DNA of 64,000 nt from Flavobacteriales bacterium (GTDB lineage: Bacteria > Bacteroidota > Bacteroidia > Flavobacteriales_E > Vicingaceae). The stretch covers positions 164,563 to 228,562 of the forward strand of contig JADYZM010000004.1 in NCBI GenBank assembly GCA_020853105.1. The letters are read 5' to 3'. Positions within the stretch are counted from its first letter, which is position 1; every line of letters begins with the position of its first letter. A model generated the notes under the pieces. It was not told the DNA's origin. It searched no databases and saw only the letters and a list, made by a program, of their open reading frames with translations. Position numbers and translations under genes: made by a program. Shown here piece by piece: positions 1 to 11,452 of the stretch.

Positions 1-299
1 AATGAGCTTTTTTCTTTTGAAGGATGATAATGCCCGTGTTCGATACCTTTAGAAAAATATTCAAGTAAAATTTGAAGCAAAAAACCAATGAGTATAAATA
101 TTCCAATGCTGTAAGAATATTCGTGGTATAGCTCCGGTATTAAATGCAAAAAGCAGATTGCCAACAAAAATGAACCGCTAAACGACAATAACATTTTTAG
201 ATTAACGGTTATTGGCGTTTTAAAATAAGTAATTATCCAACCCGATAAAAGAGGAAGCAGAAAGAGTAAAGTATATGTTGTTGGCTCGTTAAATTCCAT
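1..299 (-). CDS. ZIP-family metal transporter, N-terminal part (cut by window edge)
   Basis: This frame is missing from the ORF track because it runs off the left edge. Read on the minus strand from the ATG at 299, it gives about 99 residues with no stop. It has a hydrophobic first segment, then a second segment ending in HLIPE, then a third ending in LEYFSKGIEHGHYH. The H-x-x-PE and E...HGH pattern in consecutive membrane helices is typical of ZIP zinc/divalent cation importers of the inner membrane, where such His and Glu residues line the metal path. The ATG overlaps the last 11 bases of the methyltransferase gene, so it is probably translationally coupled as the third gene of the operon. 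The metal specificity cannot be told. Confidence 0.75.
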   Translation of the reverse strand, partial: MEFNEPTTYTLLFLLPLLSGWIITYFKTPITVNLKMLLSFSGSFLLAICFLHLIPELYHEYSYSIGIFILIGFLLQILLEYFSKGIEHGHYHPSKEKSS

Positions 300-1041
300 T
301 TTTTTTTGATATAATAATTAATCTGTCAGAATCAACTGAATTGAAAGGGCGTAAAGAATAATCCCCAAAAAATTCTTCAATTTTTAGTTTAGCAAGTTTA
401 TGATATCTATAAAAATCGTCTAACGACAATAGTTTAACTCGCTCGGTAAAATGGTATTCTTTCGAGTTTTGAGTAAAACGTATATGTTTTACTACGAATC
501 CTTGTTCAATTTCTTTGTTTATCTTAAATTCTATTCCATTGATAATTTTTGTTTCAGATGGATTTAAGTTAGACTTTACTTTTTCCGAATTAAAAAAATC
601 AATGACAAAAACTCCATTTTGTTTTAAACTTGAAGCAATTGATTTGATTGCCCTTGTATTATCTATATCATCATCAAAATAGCCGAAGCTGGTAAATAAA
701 TTGAGAGCATAGTCGTAGGTTTCTTCGTTCAATGGGATTCTGATATCATTTACATAAAATTTTAGTGTTGCATTTTCGTTTTGTTTAGCATCTTTTATAC
801 TGTTTTCAGACAAATCAAACCCATCAGTGGTGTATCCCATTTGGTTAATATATACGGAGTGCCTTCCTTTGCCACAAGCAACATCTAGAACTTTTGAGTT
901 CAACGAAGGATTTAGATATGAAAAAATGTTTTTTATAAAAAATTCAGCTTCTATTTGATTTCTTTCTTTATATAATTGGTGGTAAAAAGGGGAATCAAAC
1001 CAAGTTTTGAACCATTCGTTATTTGAATTATTTTGTTGCAT
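289..1041 (-). CDS. Class I SAM-dependent methyltransferase
   Basis: A 250-residue cytoplasmic protein with a clear class I methyltransferase motif I (VLDVACGKGRHSVYI, around residues 50-64). The acidic motif II follows (GYTTDGFDLSENSI), and a motif like NDIRIPL lies at the expected distance. The substrate is unknown; the fold resembles general small-molecule methyltransferases of the Methyltransf_25 type. It starts 20 bp after the M3 peptidase stop and overlaps the downstream ZIP gene by 11 bp, so the three are likely one transcript. No signal peptide or membrane segment is visible. The family call is secure, the reaction is not. Confidence 0.85.
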   Translation of the reverse strand: MQQNNSNNEWFKTWFDSPFYHQLYKERNQIEAEFFIKNIFSYLNPSLNSKVLDVACGKGRHSVYINQMGYTTDGFDLSENSIKDAKQNENATLKFYVNDIRIPLNEETYDYALNLFTSFGYFDDDIDNTRAIKSIASSLKQNGVFVIDFFNSEKVKSNLNPSETKIINGIEFKINKEIEQGFVVKHIRFTQNSKEYHFTERVKLLSLDDFYRYHKLAKLKIEEFFGDYSLRPFNSVDSDRLIIISKKNGI

Positions 1042-1061
1042 TAAGTAAGCAGCAATTAGAT

Positions 1062-3104
1062 TTAGTTAATGTTTACTAATAAACCGGCTCTTTTAAGTAG
1101 TGCATCATTTTCGGGCTTTTTACCTCTAAATTTAACATATAGCTCCATTGGATGTTCGGTTCCACCTTTGCTCAATATGTATTCTTTAAATTTATTGGCA
1201 ATTTCAGTATTAAAAATACCGTTTTCTTTAAAAAAATAGAAAGTATCTGCATCTAAAACCTCTGCCCATTTATAAGAATAATATCCGGCAGAGTATCCAC
1301 CTTGGAATATATGTGAAAATGAAGTGCTTACACAGGTTCCATCAATTATAGGGGTTAGTTGAGTATCTTGAGTTGATTGTTTTTCAAAATCAAATACTGA
1401 GGTAATGTTTTCTGGATTTGTAGTGTGCCATTTCATGTCTAAAATTCCAAAGTTAAGTTGACGAACAATGTTTGTCGCTTCCATAAAATTTGCTGAAGCT
1501 TTGATTTTTTCAATCAATTCAAAAGGAATGATTTCTCCTGTTTGGTAATGTTTGGCAAACAATTTTAAGGTTTCTTCTTCGTAGCACCAATTTTCCATCA
1601 CTTGGGAAGGGAGTTCTACAAAATCTCTAAAAACATTGGTTCCGGAAAGGCTTGGATAAATCGTATTTGCTAACATTCCATGAAGTGCATGTCCAAATTC
1701 ATGAAAGAGTGTAGTAACTTCTCCAAAATTTAACAACGATGGTTTTGTTTCAGTAGCACGGGTAAAATTACATACATTAGCTACATGTGGTCTGTTGTTT
1801 ATTCCATTTTTAATAAATTGGCAGTTGTAGGTAGTCATCCAGGCACCGTTTTTCTTTCCTGGTCTTGGGTGAAAATCCGCATAAAAAACGGCAATAAAAT
1901 TGTTGTTTCTATCAAAAACCTCATAAGTAAAAATTTCAGAATGGTATTTTTCAATTTGTGAGCTTTCTTTAAATGTTAATCCAAAAAGTTTATTAGCTAC
2001 TGCAAAAGCACCGGAAACTACATTTTTTAATTCAAAATAAGGTTTGAGTTTTTCATCATCTAAATCAAATAGTTTTTGTTTTAATTTTTCTCTATAAAAG
2101 GCAGTGTCCCATGCTTGAAGCTTTCCTTCAAATCCAAGAGAATGAGCAAAATCAGTAAGTTTTTCGAGTTCTTTAAGTGCATAAGGTTTTGCTTTATCCA
2201 ATAATTCATTTAAAAACGAAAAAACTGTATTCGGATGGTTTGCCATTTGTTCTTCCAATACAAAATGTGCGTGATTTTTGTATCCCAACAAATTGGCACG
2301 TTGAAAACGTAGTTCAACAATTCGCTTAACAATATTTTGATTGTCAAATTCATCGCCTTTACATGATTTTGTTGCGTTTGCCAAATATAACTTTTCTCGA
2401 AGTTCGCGTTTTTCAGAGTAAGTCATAAAAGGAATATAACTTGGATAGGCTAATGTAAATACCCAACCTTCTTTATTTTTTTGTTTTGCAGTAATTGATG
2501 CTGCCTCAACAACTCCATCGGGTAAACCTACCAAATCTTGTTTGTTGGTTATATTCAATTCGTATTTGTTTGTTTCTGCCAAAACATTGTTTCCAAATTG
2601 CAATGAAAGTTGTGATAATTCCACATCAATTTTTCTGAGTATATCTTTATCATTTTCGTTCAAATTAGCCCCGTTTCTAACAAAACCTTTGTATGTTTTA
2701 TCTAACAACATAAATTGTTCTGTTGTTAAATTTTGTCGTTCTTCTTTGTTGTTGTAAATGGTCTTTATTCTTTCAAATAAATGTTGGTTAAGAGCAATGT
2801 CATTGCTAAATTCTGTAAGTATTGGCGAAACTTCTGTGGCAATTTGCTGCAATTCTTCGCTGGTTTCTGAAGAAGTTTGATTGAAAAATATAGAAGTGAT
2901 TGTATTCAACAGATTTCCGCTAAAGTCTAAAGCCTCAACCGTGTTTTTAAAAGTAGGAGAGTCTTGGTTGTTGATTATCAAATTAATTTCATTACGACTT
3001 TCTTCTATTGCTTTTTCAATAGCAGGTTTGTAATGTTCGTTTTTTAGTAGAGAAAAAGGTGGTGTTTTATGTAAGGTTGAAAATTCTAATAATAACGGAT
3101 TCAT
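1062..3104 (-). CDS. M3 family zinc metallopeptidase (Dcp / oligopeptidase A type)
   Basis: This 680-residue protein has the length and organisation of peptidyl-dipeptidase Dcp and oligopeptidase A. A long helical N-terminal half is followed by the zinc motif HEFGHALHGML (His about 468 and 472, catalytic Glu 469). Further M3 landmarks include FYADFHPRPGKKNGAW upstream and FSHIFQGGYSAGYYSYKW near the C-terminus. It should degrade short peptides left by other proteases, most likely in the cytoplasm because no signal peptide is seen. It is the first gene of a minus-strand operon with the methyltransferase and ZIP genes. Dcp-like and PrlC-like activity cannot be separated from sequence alone. Confidence 0.93.
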   Translation of the reverse strand: MNPLLLEFSTLHKTPPFSLLKNEHYKPAIEKAIEESRNEINLIINNQDSPTFKNTVEALDFSGNLLNTITSIFFNQTSSETSEELQQIATEVSPILTEFSNDIALNQHLFERIKTIYNNKEERQNLTTEQFMLLDKTYKGFVRNGANLNENDKDILRKIDVELSQLSLQFGNNVLAETNKYELNITNKQDLVGLPDGVVEAASITAKQKNKEGWVFTLAYPSYIPFMTYSEKRELREKLYLANATKSCKGDEFDNQNIVKRIVELRFQRANLLGYKNHAHFVLEEQMANHPNTVFSFLNELLDKAKPYALKELEKLTDFAHSLGFEGKLQAWDTAFYREKLKQKLFDLDDEKLKPYFELKNVVSGAFAVANKLFGLTFKESSQIEKYHSEIFTYEVFDRNNNFIAVFYADFHPRPGKKNGAWMTTYNCQFIKNGINNRPHVANVCNFTRATETKPSLLNFGEVTTLFHEFGHALHGMLANTIYPSLSGTNVFRDFVELPSQVMENWCYEEETLKLFAKHYQTGEIIPFELIEKIKASANFMEATNIVRQLNFGILDMKWHTTNPENITSVFDFEKQSTQDTQLTPIIDGTCVSTSFSHIFQGGYSAGYYSYKWAEVLDADTFYFFKENGIFNTEIANKFKEYILSKGGTEHPMELYVKFRGKKPENDALLKRAGLLVNIN

Positions 3105-3142
3105 AATATTAATTTAATTGTTGATTTAAATTTTTTTGATTG

Positions 3143-3150
3143 CAAAATTA
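3143..3150 (-). promoter_or_regulatory. Bacteroidetes -7 box for the M3 peptidase operon
   Basis: On the minus strand this reads TAATTTTG, a full match to the TAnnTTTG -7 element used by the primary sigma factor of Bacteroidetes. It lies about 40 bases upstream of the M3 peptidase start. No convincing TTTG -33 box is seen at the usual 19-21 base spacing, so this is a moderate call. Confidence 0.45.
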
Positions 3151-3176
3151 AGGCTTTATTTTTCGAATAAGTGAAT

Positions 3177-3677
3177 CTAAACACGTTTTCCCAATTCAAT
3201 AACCTCCATGTCTTTAATACTATATCCATCAATGACAAACCTTACCAAAGTTTTTACCTGATGAAAACCAGATTTTCCACATGCACCAGGATTAATGTGT
3301 AAAGTTTTAATTTTTTCATCAAAAATTATTTTTAAAATGTGAGAATGTCCGCAAATAAAAAGTTTTGGAGGATTTTTATACAATTCATTTTTTATTTCGG
3401 GGGTGTATCTGTTGGGATATCCTCCAATGTGAGTAATTAAAACATCAACCTGTTCACAATAAAAACGAAGTGTTTTTTGGAATGACTTTCTAATGCTTTG
3501 TCCGTCAATATTTCCATATACTCCTTTTACGACAGGGCAAATTTTTTCCAAACATTCAATTACTTTATAATCTCCAATATCTCCGGCATGCCAAATTTCA
3601 TCACATTCAGCAAAATATGTATTGATTTTTTCATCAAAATACCCGTGAGTGTCTGAAAGTAGTCCAATTCTTTTCAT
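3177..3677 (-). CDS. YfcE/MJ0936-type metallophosphoesterase
   Basis: The ORF track gives 201 residues, but the conserved protein starts at the internal Met of MKRIGLLSDTHG. The first 35 residues look like translated leader, so I place the start at 3677 (166 aa). All five metal-binding motifs of the small phosphoesterase family are visible: SDTHG, GDIGD, GNID, THIGG and CGHSH. Family members hydrolyse phosphodiesters (MJ0936, YfcE) in the cytoplasm with Mn or Ni; the natural substrate is unknown. It is transcribed away from the outer-membrane protein gene at 3813, so the 135 bp between them should hold divergent promoters. Confidence 0.9.
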   Translation of the reverse strand: MKRIGLLSDTHGYFDEKINTYFAECDEIWHAGDIGDYKVIECLEKICPVVKGVYGNIDGQSIRKSFQKTLRFYCEQVDVLITHIGGYPNRYTPEIKNELYKNPPKLFICGHSHILKIIFDEKIKTLHINPGACGKSGFHQVKTLVRFVIDGYSIKDMEVIELGKRV

Positions 3678-3812
3678 AATTGTAAAAATAGTTTTTACTT
3701 CATTAAAAAATAGGATTATTAGTAACATTTGGCTTAATTTCGGTGTTTCAACAATAAAAAATAAGATTGTGAGTTTTTTCAACTTGATAAATATTTAAAA
3801 TAAAAAATTACA

Positions 3813-4565
3813 ATGAAACATACCGTATTGATTTTTGCTCTAGCTTTCGGCTTATTTAAAAATAGCTATTCACAAAACGACACACTAAAAGCTCAAAAAG
3901 GCGACTGGGGTTTGTCTATTAATATTTCAGGATTAATCAACAACATTATGATTCAGAATCCAAAAGACGGTAACGGGAACTATACGCTTTTTGGTAGAAA
4001 ATACCTCAAAGATGATGTGGCTGTTCGATTTGGGTTTAATATTAACGTAGATAATCAATCGTGGAAAATGGAGGATAGCATAACAATTTCTTCTGGAAAC
4101 ACTGCTTTACGAACAATAGACTCATCGATGAGTCGCTTTGATTTCTCTGTAATTGCCGGATATGAAAAACATTTTGGAAAAACAAAACGCTTAGATCCTT
4201 ATTTTGCAGGTGATATTGCTATTGGTAGAATAGGTAATACTAAAATACAAGCAGACACAGATATTGAAGATGTTACAGGAAAAGACAAAACACAACACAT
4301 TATTCAGTATGACGGTGGAATGTTTTTTTCTATGGGAGTTTTTGCTGGATTTAATTATTTTATAGCACCAAAACTAAGTTTAGGAGCTGAATTTGGCTAT
4401 TCATATCAATTTACAAATGTTGGTGGCGACTTTAATGAAAGTACTGTTAACACTCCCGTTAGTGGTGCCCAAACATCAAAGTTTACTAGAGGTAAAAATG
4501 AACAGATTTCGAACAACTTGAATGTTCGTTCAACGGCATCAATAATGTTGTCGTATTTCTTTTAG
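3813..4565 (+). CDS. Outer-membrane beta-barrel protein (OmpW/porin-like)
   Basis: A 250-residue protein with a signal peptide ending in NSYSQ. Alternating hydrophobic/polar strands of beta-barrel type follow (VAVRFGFNINV, FDFSVIAGYEKHF, FFSMGVFAGFNYFI, LSLGAEFGYSYQF), and it ends in aromatic Phe (SIMLSYFF), the usual C-terminal signal for outer-membrane barrel insertion. It probably forms an 8-10 strand barrel of the Omp_b-brl family. Its function is not known. It stands alone, between the divergent phosphoesterase and a convergent small membrane protein. Confidence 0.8.
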   Translation: MKHTVLIFALAFGLFKNSYSQNDTLKAQKGDWGLSINISGLINNIMIQNPKDGNGNYTLFGRKYLKDDVAVRFGFNINVDNQSWKMEDSITISSGNTALRTIDSSMSRFDFSVIAGYEKHFGKTKRLDPYFAGDIAIGRIGNTKIQADTDIEDVTGKDKTQHIIQYDGGMFFSMGVFAGFNYFIAPKLSLGAEFGYSYQFTNVGGDFNESTVNTPVSGAQTSKFTRGKNEQISNNLNVRSTASIMLSYFF

Positions 4566-4607
4566 TTCAAATTCTTAACTTTCACTAATTTGGAAAAGCA
4601 ATCCAAT

Positions 4608-4817
4608 TTATTCCGGTTTGTTTGAATCGGGCTTATAAAGCACCGAAAAAATAAACAACATCACAGCGGCAGATACAAAAATGATTAAAAGTGTAGTGAG
4701 TGTTTTGCTGATGATGTGTTCAATATTAATGATATCCCAAACGGCAAGTATAGATATAACAGTGAAAAACAATGCAAGGATGGACAACAATATTGCAATT
4801 CCTCTTCTAAATAACAT
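4608..4817 (-). CDS. Small two-helix inner-membrane protein
   Basis: A 69-residue protein with two predicted transmembrane helices (about residues 9-28 and 39-60), a basic N-terminus (MLFRRG) and a short polar tail. I do not recognise the family. The hydrophobic pattern and good isolation on its own strand suggest a real gene, not a shadow ORF, since nothing else codes here. A short inverted repeat (GTCTAAA...TTTAGAC, 4819-4841) sits directly upstream of the start in its leader. Confidence 0.55.
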   Translation of the reverse strand: MLFRRGIAILLSILALFFTVISILAVWDIINIEHIISKTLTTLLIIFVSAAVMLFIFSVLYKPDSNKPE

Positions 4818-6748
<1,931 letters not shown>

Positions 6749-6824
6749 TTTGTATTGCTATTTTTCATTGTACAGTTAGTCTAAATTTTTGAGTTCGCTT
6801 TAAAGTAGTAACCCCTTAAAATCT

Positions 6825-6857
6825 TTTCTTTCGAACTTTGATTCTTTTGTATATTTG
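6825..6857 (+). promoter_or_regulatory. Bacteroidetes promoter for the zinc-ribbon gene
   Basis: TATATTTG at 6850-6857 matches the TAnnTTTG -7 box exactly. TTTC at 6825-6828, 21 bases upstream, is a 3 of 4 match to the TTTG -33 box. Transcription would start about 10-15 bases before the ATG at 6878. Confidence 0.6.
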
Positions 6858-6877
6858 GCTTTTATAACAACTTAAAC

Positions 6878-7237
6878 ATGGAAAAAAAACGTTGTAAAGA
6901 ATGTGGAGAATCATTTTCAGGAAGATCCGACAAGAAATTTTGCTCCGATGCTTGTAGAAATTCATACAACAATCATATTAACAAAGATGTTATAAACTTT
7001 ATTCGCAACACAAATAACCGACTACGAAAAAATTGGAGAATTTTAGAAGAAATTAATCCTTCCAATAAAATAAAAACAACTAAAAAACATTTGCAAAACA
7101 AAGGATTTGATTTTAGCCTTTTCACAAGCATCTATAAAACCAAAGATAATTCTGTATATTATTTTTGCTATAATCAAGGGTATCTTGAACTTGAAAATGA
7201 TATGATTCTAGTTGTAAAAAACAACAATACAGAATAA
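6878..7237 (+). CDS. Small zinc-ribbon protein
   Basis: A 119-residue cytoplasmic protein. The N-terminus holds CKECGESFSGRSDKKFCSDAC, a Cys-x2-Cys...Cys-x3-Cys knuckle likely to bind one zinc. A basic, helix-rich part follows (NTNNRLRKNWRILEEINPS), then a short beta-rich tail (YYFCYNQGYLEL). Proteins of this build are common in flavobacteria and are usually annotated as DUF2116-like or hypothetical zinc-ribbon proteins. Its role is unknown; nucleic-acid binding would fit the zinc ribbon and basic charge but is an inference. It is preceded by a good promoter and followed by the transglycosylase gene after 82 bp. Confidence 0.75.
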   Translation: MEKKRCKECGESFSGRSDKKFCSDACRNSYNNHINKDVINFIRNTNNRLRKNWRILEEINPSNKIKTTKKHLQNKGFDFSLFTSIYKTKDNSVYYFCYNQGYLELENDMILVVKNNNTE

Positions 7238-7319
7238 AAAGTTTATTAAAACTGAAATGTTGATAACTGAAAACAGAAATGATGTAACATTTTGTTAAAA
7301 AATACGTTACTTTATAACC

Positions 7320-8276
7320 ATGAAAAAAGTTGCAATAAATAGTACTCTTTTGATTTTTTTACTCTTGACGGTATCGTTTTACAACCCTTCGTTGGAAAAA
7401 GTAGAGCTAATGTCTGTTTCAGGAATAAGTGATACCACTAATTATACCTTTGTAAAAGCCAGTCAAATATACTCAGAGCGTTGGGACACTTTAAGTCAAC
7501 CCAATTTTTGGAGAACTTTAATGGGTATGCACCATGATTCAGCATTAGTTAATATCAGTACCACACGACAAATTATTAAAAAGGTATCTCTCAAAGAGTG
7601 GAATGCTATTTCTGATATAGAAAAAGACTGCTTTAGAGATAGCGTAAGAAGTTATTATTCACTTCCAAGTGAAACAAGAATTTTTGTTACAACCGGAAGG
7701 CAATTTTTTTATGATTTTGACAGAGTGATACCTGTAATTAGCCGTGGAATAGAAATATTTAAGGAAAACAAAGTTGATCCGTTCTATGCTCAAGCCATTT
7801 TGCTTATTGAAAGTCCAAATAAAATGCAAAAGTCAGAAGTAGGAGCGTATGGTTCCTTTCAATTGATGAAAGGAGTAGCTCTTAATATGGGATTAAAAGT
7901 TAATAAATATATTGATGAACGCAGAGATTTTGATAAATCTGCATGGGCTGCTGCAAAATTAATCAGAACCATTTGTATTCCTGAATTAAATAAAATACTA
8001 AACGAAAAGTGCATTTCATACAACCCAAATGATTTATGGTACAGATTAATGGTGATGCATGTATATCATGCGGGAGCAGGTAATGTAAAAAAAGTTTTAG
8101 AAGTTATCAATCCTTCAGTTGGAGATAAAGAATTAATAACTACAATGTGGCAAACAGAAGCCGGAGGATTTAGAAATGCCTCACAAAACTATTCTCAACT
8201 TGTAGTGGCAAGCATGATTGAGCTTGATCATATTATATACAACCGTTGCCATACAATTTATTCAGACAACTTTTAA
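7320..8276 (+). CDS. Lytic transglycosylase (SLT domain)
   Basis: A 318-residue exported protein with an N-terminal hydrophobic signal or anchor (about residues 5-22). The SLT domain starts near residue 150: catalytic Glu in LLIESPN (Glu164), then GAYGSFQLMKGVA, and later VYHAGAGNVKKVL, the usual sequence of motifs of family 1 transglycosylases. It should cleave peptidoglycan glycan strands in the periplasm, leaving 1,6-anhydro ends. A very strong terminator follows directly. No LysM domain is visible. Confidence 0.88.
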   Translation: MKKVAINSTLLIFLLLTVSFYNPSLEKVELMSVSGISDTTNYTFVKASQIYSERWDTLSQPNFWRTLMGMHHDSALVNISTTRQIIKKVSLKEWNAISDIEKDCFRDSVRSYYSLPSETRIFVTTGRQFFYDFDRVIPVISRGIEIFKENKVDPFYAQAILLIESPNKMQKSEVGAYGSFQLMKGVALNMGLKVNKYIDERRDFDKSAWAAAKLIRTICIPELNKILNEKCISYNPNDLWYRLMVMHVYHAGAGNVKKVLEVINPSVGDKELITTMWQTEAGGFRNASQNYSQLVVASMIELDHIIYNRCHTIYSDNF

Positions 8277-8291
8277 TAGTAATTTCAATAA

Positions 8292-8333
8292 AAAATAAAA
8301 CAGTCATTGATAATTCAATGACTGTTTTATTTT
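8292..8333 (+). terminator. Strong intrinsic terminator after the transglycosylase gene
   Basis: A perfect 19-bp stem (8292-8310 with 8315-8333; core ACAGTCATTGA / TCAATGACTGT) with a TAAT loop. The outer pairs are A tracts on the left and T tracts on the right, so it could stop transcription from either side. It isolates the transglycosylase gene from pntA. Confidence 0.9.
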
Positions 8334-8430
8334 GATTTTAGTGATTTATTTATAATTTCGTCTATTGTTTTTTTTTGAGTCATTCAAATCAAAACATTCT
8401 CACTTTATAATAACATAAAATCAGAGAGGT

Positions 8431-9978
8431 ATGAAAGTTGGCATTCCATCAGAAATTTCACCAAATGAACTGCGTGTAGCAGCAACTCCAAAAACTGTAA
8501 AAAGACTTATAAAGCAAGGTTTTGAGGTTTTTATTCAAGATGGAGCAGGAGTTAAATCAAATTTTTCAAATACTGAATTTAAAGAGGCTGGTGCAACAAT
8601 AGTTGATTTTGCAAAGGATATTTACTCAAATTCAGATATAGTTTTAAAAGTACAAGGACCGACAAATCAAGAGATTGATATGATGAAAGAAGGGTTGGTG
8701 TTGTTAAGTTATCTGTGGCCGGCACAAAATCCAGATTTATTACAAAAATTAGCCAATCAAAAGGTAAATGCCATTGCAATGGATTCAATACCCCGTATTT
8801 CCAGAGCACAAAAAATGGACGTTCTTTCGTCTATGGCAAACATTGCCGGATATAGAGCAGTGATAGAAGGTTCGTTTTATTTTGGACGATTTTTGAATGG
8901 ACAAATAACAGCTGCCGGAAAGGTAGAACCAGCTAAAATATTAGTTATTGGAGCTGGAGTAGCTGGTCTTGCAGCAATTGGTGCTGCAAATTCATTAGGA
9001 GCAATAGTTAGAGCTTTTGACACCCGAAAAGAAGTAGCAGAACAAATAGAATCCATGGGAGCAAAATTTCTTACTGTTGAAATTGACGAAGATGGAGCAA
9101 CATCTTCTGGGTATTCAAAAGAAATGAGTGCAGCTTTTATTGAAGCCGAAATGCAATTGTTTTTAGAACAAGCTGCCGATGTTGATATCGTTATCACTAC
9201 AGCTCAAATACCCGGAAAACCTGCTCCAAAATTGTGGCTAGATTATCATGTGGCTGCCATGAAACCAGGTTCAGTAGTGGTGGATTTAGCTGCATCAACA
9301 GGTGGAAATTGTACTCAAACAAAAAATGGAGAAATTTGTAAAACTGAAAACGGAGTTACTATCATTGGTAAACTCGATCAATTACCAACTCAAGCATCTC
9401 AACTTTATGGAAACAACTTATGCCATTTGCTCGATGACATGGGAAAAGCCGAAAAATTTAAAATTGATATGGAAGATGCCATTGTTTCTCGAGCAATGGT
9501 TACTTATAACGGAAAAATCAATTGGCCGCCAGCGCCACTTCCTGTTAGCCCCACAGCAGGAGGCAATGTAAAAAAAGTAACTGCTCCAACTGCCGAAGAA
9601 ATAAAACAATCTGAAGAAGAAAAATCAAAAAAAGCAGCTTTATCAACATTAATAAGTCTGTGTGTAGTAGGAGGACTGTTGCTGTTTGTGGGAGCTTTTG
9701 CTCCATCTGCATTCATACAACATTTTACTGTATTTGTTTTAGCAGTATTTGTTGGTTGGCAAGTAATCTCAAATGTTTCTCACGCATTGCATACCCCGTT
9801 AATGGCTGTAACCAACGCAATTAGTGGAATTATTGTAATAGGAGGGCTTCTTCAAACTAAAAATAATGTCAGCAACATAATGACTATTCTTGCTTTTATA
9901 GCAATTTTGGTTGCAAGCATTAATATTGTTGGTGGGTTTTTCGTTACACACAGAATGTTAAAAATGTTTAAAAAATAA
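8431..9978 (+). CDS. pntA: NAD(P) transhydrogenase subunit alpha
   Basis: At 515 residues this is the full-length fused alpha subunit, close to E. coli PntA (510). Residues 1 to about 385 form the NAD(H)-binding domain I, with [21 protein letters not shown], the Rossmann motif [20 protein letters not shown] and the [18 protein letters not shown] segment. After a charged linker ([13 protein letters not shown]) come four membrane helices of domain II. With PntB it couples hydride transfer from NADH to NADP+ to proton entry across the inner membrane, supplying NADPH. pntB starts 12 bp downstream, and the pair is bounded by intrinsic terminators. Confidence 0.97.
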   Translation: MKVGIPSEISPNELRVAATPKTVKRLIKQGFEVFIQDGAGVKSNFSNTEFKEAGATIVDFAKDIYSNSDIVLKVQGPTNQEIDMMKEGLVLLSYLWPAQNPDLLQKLANQKVNAIAMDSIPRISRAQKMDVLSSMANIAGYRAVIEGSFYFGRFLNGQITAAGKVEPAKILVIGAGVAGLAAIGAANSLGAIVRAFDTRKEVAEQIESMGAKFLTVEIDEDGATSSGYSKEMSAAFIEAEMQLFLEQAADVDIVITTAQIPGKPAPKLWLDYHVAAMKPGSVVVDLAASTGGNCTQTKNGEICKTENGVTIIGKLDQLPTQASQLYGNNLCHLLDDMGKAEKFKIDMEDAIVSRAMVTYNGKINWPPAPLPVSPTAGGNVKKVTAPTAEEIKQSEEEKSKKAALSTLISLCVVGGLLLFVGAFAPSAFIQHFTVFVLAVFVGWQVISNVSHALHTPLMAVTNAISGIIVIGGLLQTKNNVSNIMTILAFIAILVASINIVGGFFVTHRMLKMFKK

Positions 9979-9990
9979 GATTTGTAAATT

Positions 9991-11394
9991 ATGCACATAA
10001 TAAAAGAAATACAAACAGCAGCATACTTATTTGCAAGTATCTTGTTTATTTTAAGTTTAAGTGGATTGTCATCACAAGAATCTGCAAAACGTGGAGTTTT
10101 ATACGGAATAGTAGGTATGATTGTAGCTATAATTGCTACGGTAATGGGACAAGGAGTTGAAGGTCATGTTTATATTATGATTGCTATTGCCATTGCTTCT
10201 GTTGTTGGAATAATGGTAGCTCGCAAGGTAGAAATGACTGCAATGCCTCAATTGGTTGCAATACTTCATAGTTTTGTTGGCTTGGCTGCTGTTTTAGTCG
10301 GCTTTGGTTCGTATTTAGACCCGAAATCACATGAATTGACTGGTGCTGAACACATGATTCATCTTGTAGAAGTTTTTATCGGAATTTTCATAGGAGCCAT
10401 CACTTTTACAGGTTCAATAATAGCATGGGGTAAATTAGACGGTAAAGTACCTTCAAAACCTTGGAATTTTGCAGGACTTCAAATCATGAACCTGATTTTA
10501 CTTTTGATTTGTATTGCTTTAGGTGTATTTTTCTGTGATGCTGAAGGAACTGAAGGTATGTTATTTTTAGGAATAATGACTGCAATAGCATCATTTATTG
10601 GTGTTGTACTTGTAATGGCAATTGGAGGTGGTGATATGCCTGTGGTAGTATCTATGTTGAACTCATATTCAGGCTGGGCTGCATCTGCGGCTGGTTTCAT
10701 GCTAAGAAATGATTTGCTGATAGTTACCGGTGCGTTGGTAGGAAGTTCTGGGGCAATTCTCTCTATGCACATGTGTCATGCAATGAATCGGTCATTCTTT
10801 TCTGTAATTTTTGCCAGTGGTGGCAGTGGATCTTCTAAAGGTGGTGAGAAAAAAGCAATTGAAGGAGAAGTTACATCTTTAAACCACGATGAAGTAGCAA
10901 CACTATTAAAAGAAGCTAAATCTGTAGTAATAGTACCTGGTTATGGAATGGCTGTTGCAAAGGCTCAATATCCTATTTATGAATTGGTTCAGATATTACG
11001 TAAACAAGGAAAAAACGTACGGTTTGCCATTCACCCAGTTGCCGGTCGCTTACCAGGTCACATGAACGTCCTTTTAGCTGAAGCAAATGTACCTTATGAT
11101 GTTGTCTTAGAAATGGATGAAATTAATGAAGATATGCCTGAAACTGATGTTGTTATGGTTATTGGAGCAAATGATGTGGTTAACCCTAGTGCTCAAGATG
11201 ATCCGGCAAGTTCTATTTATGGAATGCCTGTTATAGAAGTGTGGAAAGCTGAAAAGGTTATAATTATGAAGCGTTCAATGAGTGCTGGATATTCAGGGGA
11301 GGATAACCCATTGTTTTATAAGTCAAATTCAGAAATGCTATACGGTGATGCCAAAGACAGTGTAGATAAAATTTTAAATAATTTAAAGAAATAG
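9991..11394 (+). CDS. pntB: NAD(P) transhydrogenase subunit beta
   Basis: A 467-residue membrane protein like E. coli PntB (462). The first ~265 residues are a series of membrane helices (domain II). The C-terminal domain III binds NADP(H), with [50 protein letters not shown] and the KRSMSAGY loop. All hallmark residues look intact. It follows pntA by 12 bp and is followed by a bidirectional terminator, so pntAB is a clean two-gene operon. Confidence 0.97.
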   Translation: MHIIKEIQTAAYLFASILFILSLSGLSSQESAKRGVLYGIVGMIVAIIATVMGQGVEGHVYIMIAIAIASVVGIMVARKVEMTAMPQLVAILHSFVGLAAVLVGFGSYLDPKSHELTGAEHMIHLVEVFIGIFIGAITFTGSIIAWGKLDGKVPSKPWNFAGLQIMNLILLLICIALGVFFCDAEGTEGMLFLGIMTAIASFIGVVLVMAIGGGDMPVVVSMLNSYSGWAASAAGFMLRNDLLIVTGALVGSSGAILSMHMCHAMNRSFFSVIFASGGSGSSKGGEKKAIEGEVTSLNHDEVATLLKEAKSVVIVPGYGMAVAKAQYPIYELVQILRKQGKNVRFAIHPVAGRLPGHMNVLLAEANVPYDVVLEMDEINEDMPETDVVMVIGANDVVNPSAQDDPASSIYGMPVIEVWKAEKVIIMKRSMSAGYSGEDNPLFYKSNSEMLYGDAKDSVDKILNNLKK

Positions 11395-11403
11395 AACCAA
11401 CAC

Positions 11404-11439
11404 AAAAAAAATGCTATCAGTCCGATAGCATTTTTTTTT
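11404..11439. terminator. Bidirectional intrinsic terminator between pntB and the ACT-like gene
   Basis: The stem TGCTATC / GATAGCA (11412-11418 with 11424-11430) is extended by eight A on the left and nine T on the right. It sits between two convergent genes, and the A and T tracts let it end transcription from both sides. Confidence 0.9.
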
Positions 11440-11452
11440 AACAAATTATAAA